Part shown: positions 7,672-16,241 of the stretch, in pieces
How the letters are laid out: each line of letters begins with the position of its first letter
Numbering within the stretch: the stretch's first letter is position 1
From: Ruminococcus sp.
GTDB taxonomy: Bacteria > Bacillota > Clostridia > Oscillospirales > Ruminococcaceae
Length of the DNA: 43,628 bases
Assembly: GCA_031262495.1 (NCBI GenBank)
Contig: JAISHV010000045.1
Span: forward strand, 1 to 43,628
Direction of reading: 5' to 3'
Translations under genes and position numbers: made by a program
Notes under the pieces: generated by a model
The model's database searches: none
What the model saw: the letters and a program-made list of their open reading frames with translations, nothing else
What the model was told of the DNA's origin: nothing

Positions 7672-10600
7672 TCATAGCCAACGATACACTTTCGATTTTT
7701 CCATTTCGTGGGCGATGAAATTTTTCAGCCCGGGTTCTGCTTTGAGTGCTAAGCGCAGCATACGCAAATGTTCTGTTATATTTTTATTCTGTCGGTGCAG
7801 GAAGGACATCAGCAGGAAATATACTGCTCTGACGGTCGGCGGGATGTGTTCGGCGTTCTCTTCTGTCGTTATTTCAACAGGGAAGACTTTTTCTAAATAT
7901 TTATCGCACACAAAAAGGAGTTCCTGCGCCGCCGCATCACAAGTATCAAAACCGCGGTTATCAAAATCTATAAGAATACTTACGCCGATTTTCAAAATGA
8001 ACAGCTGACTGCGGGCACTCAAATTCTCAAGGATTCCCGATTCACAGTAATCGACGAATATTTTGTCAAAGTTCTCTTTGAAGATATAGATTGATGAATA
8101 AAACCTCTCCATATCTTCGGGGGCTGTTTTTTCACTGATTAAATCAACCGACAAACCAAGCAGCATCAAGAGCGGCACAATATCAGCCGAAAGAAGACTT
8201 ATTTTTTTTGTCTGCGATACTAAATTCTCTACGTTTTCGGCTGTCATTACTTCACCTATTTCGCGGTTGTGAAGCATAACAAAGAGTAATGCATAATCCG
8301 GCGGAATGTAGGCTGTACCAAGGCGGCGGTAAGCTATAATTACGCTGTCGATACAATCTATCGGGTTGTCAATTTCAGCTACGTTGTTTCGTAGTGCCGC
8401 AAACAGATAATCCTTTATGTTTTCAGGCATCTCAGGGGTAATGAATTCTTTGATAAACACGTCTATACGGTTGTAGTTGCCAAGTTTGCGCATGATGAGA
8501 ATACGCTGTAAAATCCGCATTTGAAGTTTCTTTTCGCCGTCTTCGGGTGTAGCAGGCGGTGATTGTTCAGCTGCTCCCATAGCGGCTTCCCAGTCGCCCA
8601 GTTTAATAAGCGTATCTGTAAAGTCATCCATCGCCGCACTGAAACGCTCGGGCGATATATTTATAGGAGTGTCTATCATTACCTGAACACTGTCAAGTTT
8701 TCCGTCTAAATAAAGACGATAGAGCAGAATATACCGTTCATAAGCTTCGCGGGCTTCCTGAAGTTTCCCTAAGGCGTGACAGGTGAATCCCCAATAGCAC
8801 ACACAGTCTATATCATAAGCAAAACCCTGTTCAATTTTTACACGAGCGGGGGCTAAGTCTTTTAACAATTCATAGCATTTGTCATACTGATGATATGCCA
8901 GATAATGCTTTGCCATCGTATTAACAAAGGTTTCCGCCATCCAATCGTTGCCGCGTGCCATACAGACGTCATACCCTTTTTGAAGCCACTTGAGCATTGT
9001 TTCATCGTCATTTCCGTTGTATGATACTGCAAGCTGTTTTATAATAATGGGGTCATCGGGATTTTTTTTGATTTCATCAAGGAGATAATTGATATTTCGG
9101 GAATTCTTTTTAGTTGATGTTCCTCCGTAATATCCGTAATGATGAACGTAATCCGTAAAATATTTTACGGGGGTGAGTAGATGCAAACTCTCGTGAATAG
9201 TCTTAAAGAAACATTGTTCGGGTGTCAGGCGCGTCATTCGCGGGGCACGGAAGTCGTTTTGTCCGTTTCTTATATAGTTGCGCTGAAAATATGTGCCGAA
9301 ATTATAGTATACATATTCGCCGCTATTGAAAAATTCCTCAATCTGAGCGGTTGATTCAAACCATTCATCACCGTCGATAAACATAAACCAGTCGCCTTTG
9401 CCGTCACGCATAGACTCATTGCGCGCCGCCGAAAAGTCATTTATCCACTTAAAATGACGTATCTCATCGGCATATTTTTCGGCTATCGCAACAGTTCCGT
9501 CTTCTGAACCTGTATCAACGATTATAAGCTCGCATTTTACATTTTTTCGCAACGAATTAAGCGACGAAAGGCATTTTTCTAAGGTTTTGGCTTCGTTTTT
9601 AACAATCATTCCGATTGTCAGAAGGGTTTCATCCCAGTTTGGATATTTATTATGCCGCCACTGTCTGTATATACGGTCGGCGGCTTTATAGTCCCCTGTT
9701 TCACAAAGAGCTTTAGCATATTCGCGTATAATTACATAATAATTCGGGTTGTTTGAAATCATCAGCGGACTGTTTATCAAAACATCCGGTGTGCGCAGTC
9801 CCCCTTCTTCATAGCGGGCAACCATTTTCACATAATCGCGCAGCAGCCGTGCTGCTTCTTTATATTTTTTAGCCTTACTGAGTGTTAACCCCGTAAGCCC
9901 GAAAATATCTATTTCCGCCGCTAAAAAGCCGTTCTCTCTTTTAAGCTTGATATTAGCCTTTCGGTATAAATCATAGGTTGCAAGCACTGTTTTTGTGTCA
10001 TTCTGTGCTGCTGATGCTGTAATTATCAAAGCATAAAACACAGGCGTAATTTTATTATCGGGTTTGCAGTATTTCAAGCCCTGCTGCAAATATGAAACAA
10101 ATTTCTGTTTATCTTCATTATAAATCGACTGGGCAATATGCAAATAAATCATGGGATTTTTAGGGTCGCGTTTGAGCTGTTTTTCAAGCAGTTTTAAATT
10201 GCGCTCGGAGCGGTTTTTACCCGTCTCGCCTATATATGAATAGTGTTCGGCAAAAGCCTCAATCAAAAATACAGTACCGTGAATATTTAAATACTCATGC
10301 ACGATATCGGTAAATTTTAAACCGTTAAAATTTTTCGCGATACGGCAGACAGGGAAATCATTATAAACGCCGTCACCTATAAAATTTCTCTGATAATATG
10401 ACGCGCCGCCGTATTTTTTAGAATCGGGGCTTAAGAAAAAATCAATCAGCGGCTGTGTATCAATAAATGCCTCATCGGCATCAATAAACATAAACCATTC
10501 GCCTTTTGCGCCGCGCAAAGACTCATTGCGCGCTGCCGCAAAATCATCACGCCACTCAAAATCACGCACTTCGGCTTTATACTGCGCGGCAATTTCTTTT

Positions 10601-10734
10601 GTATTATCAGTCGAACCCGTGTCAACGATAATAAGTTCATTGCTGACATTCTCGCGGAGTTTCGCCAGTGATTCAAGGCATCTTGTGAGGTTTTGTGATT
10701 CGTTTTTCACTATCATTCCGATTGTGAGTTTCAT
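7672..10734 (-). CDS. Tandem family-2 glycosyltransferase with TPR-like helical domains
   Basis: 1020 aa with two GT2 domains. The first is at about 1-210 (TIGMIVKNESQNLTRCLESL, nucleotide-binding loop VDTGSTDNTKEIA, metal motif FIDADEAF). The second starts near 369 (LLTIGMIVKNEAKTLEKCL, VDTGSEDGT, FIDGDEWF). Each is followed by a helical stretch resembling tetratricopeptide repeats; the last 440 residues are helical with no clear motif. Both active sites look intact. No signal peptide or membrane segment, so it probably acts in the cytoplasm, perhaps glycosylating a protein or cell-surface precursor; the acceptor is unknown. AGGA precedes the ATG. It lies 15 bp after a shorter relative (10750-11898), giving three GT2 copies in a row. 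Confidence 0.88.
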   Translation of the reverse strand: MKLTIGMIVKNESQNLTRCLESLAKLRENVSNELIIVDTGSTDNTKEIAAQYKAEVRDFEWRDDFAAARNESLRGAKGEWFMFIDADEAFIDTQPLIDFFLSPDSKKYGGASYYQRNFIGDGVYNDFPVCRIAKNFNGLKFTDIVHEYLNIHGTVFLIEAFAEHYSYIGETGKNRSERNLKLLEKQLKRDPKNPMIYLHIAQSIYNEDKQKFVSYLQQGLKYCKPDNKITPVFYALIITASAAQNDTKTVLATYDLYRKANIKLKRENGFLAAEIDIFGLTGLTLSKAKKYKEAARLLRDYVKMVARYEEGGLRTPDVLINSPLMISNNPNYYVIIREYAKALCETGDYKAADRIYRQWRHNKYPNWDETLLTIGMIVKNEAKTLEKCLSSLNSLRKNVKCELIIVDTGSEDGTVAIAEKYADEIRHFKWINDFSAARNESMRDGKGDWFMFIDGDEWFESTAQIEEFFNSGEYVYYNFGTYFQRNYIRNGQNDFRAPRMTRLTPEQCFFKTIHESLHLLTPVKYFTDYVHHYGYYGGTSTKKNSRNINYLLDEIKKNPDDPIIIKQLAVSYNGNDDETMLKWLQKGYDVCMARGNDWMAETFVNTMAKHYLAYHQYDKCYELLKDLAPARVKIEQGFAYDIDCVCYWGFTCHALGKLQEAREAYERYILLYRLYLDGKLDSVQVMIDTPINISPERFSAAMDDFTDTLIKLGDWEAAMGAAEQSPPATPEDGEKKLQMRILQRILIMRKLGNYNRIDVFIKEFITPEMPENIKDYLFAALRNNVAEIDNPIDCIDSVIIAYRRLGTAYIPPDYALLFVMLHNREIGEVMTAENVENLVSQTKKISLLSADIVPLLMLLGLSVDLISEKTAPEDMERFYSSIYIFKENFDKIFVDYCESGILENLSARSQLFILKIGVSILIDFDNRGFDTCDAAAQELLFVCDKYLEKVFPVEITTEENAEHIPPTVRAVYFLLMSFLHRQNKNITEHLRMLRLALKAEPGLKNFIAHEMEKSKVYRWL

Positions 10735-10749
10735 ATTTTAAAATTCCTG

Positions 10750-11898
10750 TTAATTTAAGTTTTTAATCGTATCAATTACACGTATACACTCGGCGCATTG
10801 GTTATAAATCTCCGGGTCATTGCGGGACTTCATTCGGATTTTCGTAATTATATCACGGATTTCGTTAACGCTTTTCTTATTCGCAAATGATGGTTTGTGA
10901 AAATAATAGTCGGCGGAAAAGAGTTCGCCGTTTTGCAGTTCGGCAATTAAAGCCGCCGCCGTTGACAGTGCGGCAACCGCCGCCTCTGTGTTCTTATGTT
11001 TATAAGCGCAAAACCCCATTACGGTGAAAATATCTATGTCATTTGCCATTGCGGGCACTTCACCATCGCTGCCCAATGCCTTTGCGCGTATCAGACCGAG
11101 GCTATACGCCTTGTCATATTCGCCGCGTTCATAGGCGTATTTTGACAGTTTCGCCGTGAAAACCATTTTCGTATAAGGATAAACCGCCGGTTCATCCGCC
11201 AACGCAAACCCTTTTTTATCGTAATCCTCAGCTAAGTTTTTGTCATATACAAGTGCCGCTTCGGAAATTTCATTAAAATCTAATGCTAAAGCATTGAGGT
11301 CACCGTTTTCGCGGTCTGATTCTGACTTTTTTTGAAGTTGTCTTACGCGTTCGCGGGCTTTGATTTTTAAGTTGTCATTATCGGAAATATATCCGTAATG
11401 AAGCACTATAGCATCTAAATTTTTTATAGGTTCTCCGAATGTAGTAAGTGCTTCGTGGACTATCCCTTTAAAACTCGTTTCGGGCGAAATCTTAGTCATT
11501 CGCGCCGGGCGGAAATCACTGTAACCCGCGCCTTGTGCGGTGAATAGATTGCGCTGAATATAGGTTGCGGAGTTGTAATTTTTATATTCGCCGGAACTGT
11601 AAAACCGGATTATCTGCTCGGGGTTTTCTAAAATTTCATCAGCGTCAATAAACATAAACCATTCGCCGCTGCTGCGCTTTAAAACCTCATTCCGCGCCGC
11701 CCCGAAATCATCTTCCCACGGAATACGAATGAATATATCGGCATACTGTTCGGCTATTTTGTCAGTCCCGTCGTTTGAACCCGTATCGGCTATAATCAGT
11801 TCGCTGTCTGCGCTTTCAGTGAGCGGTTTCAGTGCTTTCAGACAATCTTCAATATGTGAAATCTCATCTTTGACAATCATTCCGATTGATAAAATCAT
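10750..11898 (-). CDS. Family-2 glycosyltransferase with helical C-terminus
   Basis: 382 aa. The N-terminal GT2 domain (MILSIGMIVKDEISHIEDCL, ADTGSNDGTDKIAEQ, FIDADEILEN, SATYIQRNLF) is closely related to both domains of the next gene, so the two genes arose by domain duplication. Residues from about 200 on are alpha-helical and TPR-like, with DIDIFTVMGFCAYKHKNTEAAV as one recognisable repeat. Donor and acceptor are unknown. 15 bp separate it from the tandem enzyme, so both are probably on one transcript. The ribosome binding site is weak (CGGAAATTG region). Confidence 0.87.
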   Translation of the reverse strand: MILSIGMIVKDEISHIEDCLKALKPLTESADSELIIADTGSNDGTDKIAEQYADIFIRIPWEDDFGAARNEVLKRSSGEWFMFIDADEILENPEQIIRFYSSGEYKNYNSATYIQRNLFTAQGAGYSDFRPARMTKISPETSFKGIVHEALTTFGEPIKNLDAIVLHYGYISDNDNLKIKARERVRQLQKKSESDRENGDLNALALDFNEISEAALVYDKNLAEDYDKKGFALADEPAVYPYTKMVFTAKLSKYAYERGEYDKAYSLGLIRAKALGSDGEVPAMANDIDIFTVMGFCAYKHKNTEAAVAALSTAAALIAELQNGELFSADYYFHKPSFANKKSVNEIRDIITKIRMKSRNDPEIYNQCAECIRVIDTIKNLN

Positions 11899-11940
11899 AA
11901 ATTTTCAATTTCCGTATTATTATTTGGATAGTATTACAGC

Positions 11941-12585
11941 TTATGCCGGCTGAAAGCACGAAACAATATCAAAATTTTCAAAATCACGTATGGTTTTATA
12001 TGAAATGCTCTTCATTTCACTCAGTTCATCTGCGTGTTGGGGGTTTTCCATACCGATTACTATACATCCGGCATCATGTGCTGCCTTTGCGGCATAAAAA
12101 CTGTCTTCAAAAACGAGGGTTTCGCGAGGGTCTGAACCGAGTTTCTCGCAACATTTTAAAAAACTTTCCGGCTGTGATTTATCAATTTTCAGTTCGTCCG
12201 CCGCCGCGACAAATTCAAAAAATTCATACATTCCGTAGAATTCGAGTGCCGCCTGTGCCAAACGGCGTATGCCCGACGTAAGTACACACATCTTTATTCC
12301 GCTTTTATAACAATTATTTACAAACTCATATGCATTTTTGATAAGCGGGCTTTTAAGGTAATTCTTTTCAAGCAGAAGAAAATACTGTTCTGCGGCTTTT
12401 TCGGGTGTTAAATCGCAAAATTTGCAGAGATATCGGCAGGCATCGTGAAATCTCATTGTTTTAACAGTTTCATACATTACCTCTGTATACCGAAACCCGT
12501 TTTGTTCGCCGAATTCTATATCTGCATCAATCCAAGCCTGTGTGCTGTCAATAAGCGTGCCGTCCATGTCGAAGATAATGTTCAA
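11941..12585 (-). CDS. HAD-superfamily phosphatase (phosphoglycolate phosphatase-like)
   Basis: 214 aa. Motif I is DMDGT (D6, D8), motif II is VLTSG, motif IV is VFEDSFYAAKAA, and a helical cap of about 70 residues follows motif I, as in the phosphoglycolate phosphatase / beta-phosphoglucomutase subfamily. Substrate not determinable. The start codon is TTG at 12585; the first residues MNIIFDMDGT fit the usual HAD beginning and no ATG lies upstream in frame. AGGG lies about 11 bases upstream. Upstream of the two glycosyltransferase genes, 42 bp away, so it may be in the same transcript. Confidence 0.9.
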   Translation of the reverse strand: MNIIFDMDGTLIDSTQAWIDADIEFGEQNGFRYTEVMYETVKTMRFHDACRYLCKFCDLTPEKAAEQYFLLLEKNYLKSPLIKNAYEFVNNCYKSGIKMCVLTSGIRRLAQAALEFYGMYEFFEFVAAADELKIDKSQPESFLKCCEKLGSDPRETLVFEDSFYAAKAAHDAGCIVIGMENPQHADELSEMKSISYKTIRDFENFDIVSCFQPA

Positions 12586-12623
12586 TCGTTTAAAAACCCT
12601 TTACTGAAATTAATTAAAACTGC

Positions 12624-12651
12624 GGAGCAATTTTTTAATAAAAATTGCTCC
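12624..12651. terminator. 12-bp hairpin between hydrogenase-like and HAD genes
   Basis: GGAGCAATTTTT (12624-12635) pairs perfectly with AAAAATTGCTCC (12640-12651), loop TAAT. It lies about 80 bp after the stop codon of the hydrogenase-like gene, on the expected side to end its transcript, although the run of T is inside the stem rather than after it. Confidence 0.5.
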
Positions 12652-12728
12652 TAAAGGTAAATTTTACTGTAACTTTGTTATCATCACGTGAACCCGCAAT
12701 CTTTTTCTGCATTGTTCATCTGAATTGG

Positions 12729-14432
12729 TTACTGTAATGCAATTATAAGCTCGTGAACCTGCGAGTTTAACGCTACTGCCGAATCGGCAACCGTTTTCAT
12801 TGAATTTCTGATTTCACCGGAATTTGTTACTGTGGTTGTAAAGGACTCGCGGAGTTTTGTCAGAGCATTTTGGAGTGTCGTCAATGTATTGATTAAAGTC
12901 GGTAAATCCTGTCTTTCGATAGAGCTTGAAGCCCTGCACATATCAATTATCTTGGTCAGAATACTGATAATGATATTTACATATTTATCTGATTCTTCGT
13001 GGTTGCGGTCAATGCCGGAGAGAGCGGCGTAAATACTCTCGATATCAGCCATAAGCTTCTCGGCGAATGTTGAAACTGTCTCGGAAACATTGTTGATTTC
13101 GTCGATTTTATCTTCAAGGTGTTCATTTTCACCCGACAGCATTGTTTTTGCATACACGATACAGTTGTCTTTGAGGTTAAGTCCGCGCAGAACTGCTCCC
13201 GCCATTTCTGTACACGTATCATAGCCGCATGAATGGCAATTGAAGTTTCTTTGTGCTTCGGTTTCTTTGCCCATTGCCGTAAATACTTCGTCAAGTTCTG
13301 CTTTTGTAGGAGTAAGTGACGGACGGCGTTGTTTTTTAAACTCGCGGAGGAATTTTTTATATTCAAGTTTCTCGTCGAATTCTTTGCGCTGGGCATCGGC
13401 GGGTTTTTGGTTGCCGAGGAAGGATTTTATAAATGTGCGGCGTGATTTGGCGTTGTTTTCAACGTCTTTCATCACCGTCATTATTTCAAATACATCTCCG
13501 GTAAAACCTGTTCCCACACCGGCGTTACAACCGCTCGGACAGCAGAGTACATCAAAGAGTTCGGGGTGTTTATAGCTCGGCATATTGCCGTAGAGATCCA
13601 GTTCATGGAATGTACGTTCGCCGTCGCTTGATACTATATTGCGTTCGGGGTCGTGAAGCCAGATATTATCGCGAAGCCCGCCGGAACGCGGATATATGCC
13701 GCCCATAATACCTTGTATATCATCAAATTTGTATAATACGTCCGAGGCGGTAGTAGCTCTTACTTTTGCTTTGCTTTCCTGAATGTGTTTCCAAAGTCTG
13801 TCAACTGTGATGTTATACTTTATTTGTTCAGAATCAAGGAATTCAACCTTCTTAGCGGGACAGGGCGAAAGCACTGCAATTTCATAGGGCACATGAACCA
13901 CTTCGCGCAGGTAAATAGCTTCGCACACCTCAGGACCCCATATCGGAATGAGATTATCAAGCATGAGGTGGTTATATTTTTCTATGTAGTCTACGAGTGA
14001 AGCGCAGGTTGCACTGACAAGCCCTTTGTTGTTTTTGGTAGTTTCGAGATATTTTGTATATACCCACGTTGAAATATCTGCCCCCAGCGAACCGTCATAG
14101 ATACCCACAACACCCTGTGAGCGAAGCCAGTCAAGCATACCCTGCCACATCTCAGGCTGAGAGGCTTTTACAGCGGGCGATACGATTACGACAAATTTCG
14201 CAGCATTTGCAACTTCATTTAAGAAGGCTTCGGTATCGTCAATATACGAACGTGCGCCGTGAACGCAGTGACGAATACACGCACCGCACATAACACAGCT
14301 CTCAGAATCAACTTCTGTTACAAATTTGCCCTCGTCGGTCACTGTAACACGGTTAGCATCCCTTGACGGACAAGTACGTATACACACGTTACATCCGACA
14401 CATTTCGCCTTGTCAACAGTAATAAGTTCCAT
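12729..14432 (-). CDS. [FeFe]-hydrogenase-like Fe-S sensor protein
   Basis: 567 aa. Two [4Fe-4S] ferredoxin motifs (C11, C14, C17, C21 and C46, C49, C52, C56) are followed by the hydrogenase large-subunit domain. The three H-cluster motifs are present in altered form: L1 as SATC143AS, L2 as SPC191PAKKVE, L3 as CC298PSGC302. All four cluster cysteines are kept, but the cysteine that relays protons in catalytic enzymes (first C of TSCCP) is Thr142. A further Fe-S domain follows (CHSCGYDTCTEMA plus a later Cys), then about 150 helical residues resembling a chemoreceptor-like coiled coil. This resembles the group C/D, putatively sensory, hydrogenases. No maturation genes or kinase lie nearby. Own promoter at 14502-14530 and GGGAGAAA ahead of the ATG. 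Confidence 0.85.
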   Translation of the reverse strand: MELITVDKAKCVGCNVCIRTCPSRDANRVTVTDEGKFVTEVDSESCVMCGACIRHCVHGARSYIDDTEAFLNEVANAAKFVVIVSPAVKASQPEMWQGMLDWLRSQGVVGIYDGSLGADISTWVYTKYLETTKNNKGLVSATCASLVDYIEKYNHLMLDNLIPIWGPEVCEAIYLREVVHVPYEIAVLSPCPAKKVEFLDSEQIKYNITVDRLWKHIQESKAKVRATTASDVLYKFDDIQGIMGGIYPRSGGLRDNIWLHDPERNIVSSDGERTFHELDLYGNMPSYKHPELFDVLCCPSGCNAGVGTGFTGDVFEIMTVMKDVENNAKSRRTFIKSFLGNQKPADAQRKEFDEKLEYKKFLREFKKQRRPSLTPTKAELDEVFTAMGKETEAQRNFNCHSCGYDTCTEMAGAVLRGLNLKDNCIVYAKTMLSGENEHLEDKIDEINNVSETVSTFAEKLMADIESIYAALSGIDRNHEESDKYVNIIISILTKIIDMCRASSSIERQDLPTLINTLTTLQNALTKLRESFTTTVTNSGEIRNSMKTVADSAVALNSQVHELIIALQ

Positions 14433-14501
14433 TATTTTCTCCCGGTTGAATATATTAGTAAATCAAGCAATTACTATTTCTTTATAAATTTAGACATAAC
14501 T

Positions 14502-14530
14502 ATTATAACGCTTTTTTCTCTCTATGTCAA
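14502..14530 (-). promoter_or_regulatory. Promoter of the hydrogenase-like gene
   Basis: On the minus strand TTGACA (14530-14525), 17 bases, TATAAT (14507-14502): a perfect housekeeping consensus, about 70 bp before the ATG at 14432. It faces away from the MscS gene, which ends at 14628. Confidence 0.85.
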
Positions 14531-14627
14531 GCAGTTTTAGAGTATTTTTTATATATTTTTTTAAGAATTAATATTTCTATTATTTTGATTTTTATAAATT
14601 AGACATAATTTAAAATTTAAGATTTGT

Positions 14628-15452
14628 TCATATTTCACCGCTAACCTGTCTGACAGCGGTCTCGGCAATGAGAGAGATGTTATTTTCATCGAAGCTGTCG
14701 GAAATTTTTTCTAAAATATCGGCATTAACATTCCAATATTCGTCAGTTGAAGTAAATGCCCGCGCTGTAACGATACGTGAAGTTTCTCCGAGTGACGTAA
14801 TACGGACAAAAATACCGTCAGCGAAAACGCGTTTATCAGATTTTAAAATATCAGAAATAATTTCCAACGCTTTCTTTACATCAGACCGATAGGGAACGCT
14901 GAAAGTCCACTCTAAGCGGCGTTTATCCTGTGTGGTGTGGTTTATTACAACTTCGGACGCGACAGTCGTATTCGGGATATACATTACGCGGTTATCAACC
15001 ATAACGAGTTTTGTTGTAAAAAGCCCGATAGAATCTACAGTACCGGCGTTTCCGCCGATATCGACAAAATCGCCCGCTTTAAACAGCTTTGAATAAAGTA
15101 TAACCAGACTGCTTGCGACATTTGATAGACTGCTCTGCATAGCAAGCCCGATAGCAAGCCCGGCAGAAGCAATCACGGCGATAATCGAATTCATCGGTAT
15201 TCCGAGCAGGGTGAGAACAATTACCAAAATCACGGCATACGCCAATACGCGTACGACATTTTGGACGAATGAAGTTATGGTGCGGTCGAGTTTACTGCGC
15301 CTCATTCCGCGCCCGATTATTTTGAAAATGAGTTTATTTAAAAGAATTCCGATTATAAAGACAATGAGTGCAATAAAAAGCGTCGGCAAAAAATCAAGGA
15401 GATTTTGTGCCAATGCTTTTAAAAAATCTACGCCTGAAAAATCAATTTTCAT
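14628..15452 (-). CDS. Small-conductance mechanosensitive channel, MscS family
   Basis: 274 aa membrane protein releasing solutes on hypo-osmotic shock. Three hydrophobic segments: about 18-40 (FLPTLFIALIVFIIGILL), 67-90 (VLAYAVILVIVLTLLG) and the pore helix around 98-125 (IAVIASAGLAIGLAMQSSL), whose Gly/Ala packing pattern is the MscS hallmark. The beta domain follows (FKAGDFVDIGGNAGTVDSIG; VYIPNTT-like MYIPNTTVASEVVINHT). Length is typical of YggB-type MscS. AGGA precedes the ATG. It lies downstream of a small anchored protein (39 bp gap). Confidence 0.93.
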   Translation of the reverse strand: MKIDFSGVDFLKALAQNLLDFLPTLFIALIVFIIGILLNKLIFKIIGRGMRRSKLDRTITSFVQNVVRVLAYAVILVIVLTLLGIPMNSIIAVIASAGLAIGLAMQSSLSNVASSLVILYSKLFKAGDFVDIGGNAGTVDSIGLFTTKLVMVDNRVMYIPNTTVASEVVINHTTQDKRRLEWTFSVPYRSDVKKALEIISDILKSDKRVFADGIFVRITSLGETSRIVTARAFTSTDEYWNVNADILEKISDSFDENNISLIAETAVRQVSGEI

Positions 15453-15491
15453 TTTTTTAAATCCTGTTAATTTTTATTAATCTAATTCTTT

Positions 15492-15893
15492 TCAAATGCC
15501 TTTTATGCCTGTAACTCTCCATGAAAAAGAACCGTTTTTTTCTAGTGACATAAAAGCATTGTCAAAAACACGGCTTCGCTCATCATCGAAGGCAGTAATT
15601 TTCACGTAAACCGTATAAATTTCATCAGAAAGAGTGGTTTTACCGCGATAAGAAACCTCAAATTTAGGTTCATCGGCGGTTGTAAACCCGGAGGCAGATA
15701 ACATGGCTTTTTTCAATGAATCAAAATTCAATGAGGTAGTTTTTTCAAAAAGTGCTATATCATCAGAAGACAAGGCATCAAAAAACTTGTCCGCCGTCTT
15801 CATTCGCCCGCCAGAATAATTTGTTAAAATGATTATGCCGACGGTGAGAAGAAGGGTAAATATTAGTAGGGCTTTGGATAATTTTTTGTTCAT
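15492..15893 (-). CDS. Small membrane-anchored protein, unknown function
   Basis: 133 aa. Residues 8-25 (ALLIFTLLLTVGIIILT) form one membrane anchor or uncleaved signal; the remaining 105 residues are polar and exported in prediction, with alternating beta-rich segments (PKFEVSYRGKTTLS, IYTVYVKITAF) that recall NTF2-like or DUF4878-type domains. I cannot name the family. No lipobox cysteine. Upstream is a family A array whose last unit is followed by a TATAAT (15935-15930 on the minus strand); an array unit (ATGACA) lies 19 bases before it and could serve as its -35. Next downstream is the MscS gene. Confidence 0.75.
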   Translation of the reverse strand: MNKKLSKALLIFTLLLTVGIIILTNYSGGRMKTADKFFDALSSDDIALFEKTTSLNFDSLKKAMLSASGFTTADEPKFEVSYRGKTTLSDEIYTVYVKITAFDDERSRVFDNAFMSLEKNGSFSWRVTGIKGI

Positions 15894-15937
15894 TTTTTTA
15901 TTATAGGGATTTTTAATCGTAAATTTTTCATTATATT

Positions 15938-16180
15938 TGAATGTCGCGTTTGAATGTCATTATGAATGTCATTATGAATGTTTGTTTGAATGTCTGTGAA
16001 TGTCCGTTTGCATGACTTTGTCAGGGGACAGAGGGAGAGGGGGCGGCTATTTATCGTGGCAGGCGTGACGCCGCCCCCTCTCCCTCTATCCTCCGACACC
16101 TCCAACCCCCACACCCCCTGCGCCGCTTCTCACCTGTCTGCTTAGTCTTACGCCACCCGGGTAGGGTATTATCTTTAAGC
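15938..16180 (-). repeat. Family A element, copy 2
   Basis: Fills the 348-bp gap between the ROK gene and the 133-aa gene. Minus-strand order: TTGCTTAAAGATAA start, variable GC-rich part, a 29-nt stem (16098-16070 with 16047-16019) with loop of 22, then ATGCAAACGGACATTCAC and the GACATTCA array to 15938. On the minus strand the stem has two G.U pairs and one A.C mismatch. No gene seen. Confidence 0.8.
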
Positions 16181-16241
16181 AACTACTTATACTAATCCGC
16201 ACTTCGCTGTCTTTTTATTTCAGCTAAAATCCGGGCGTTCA

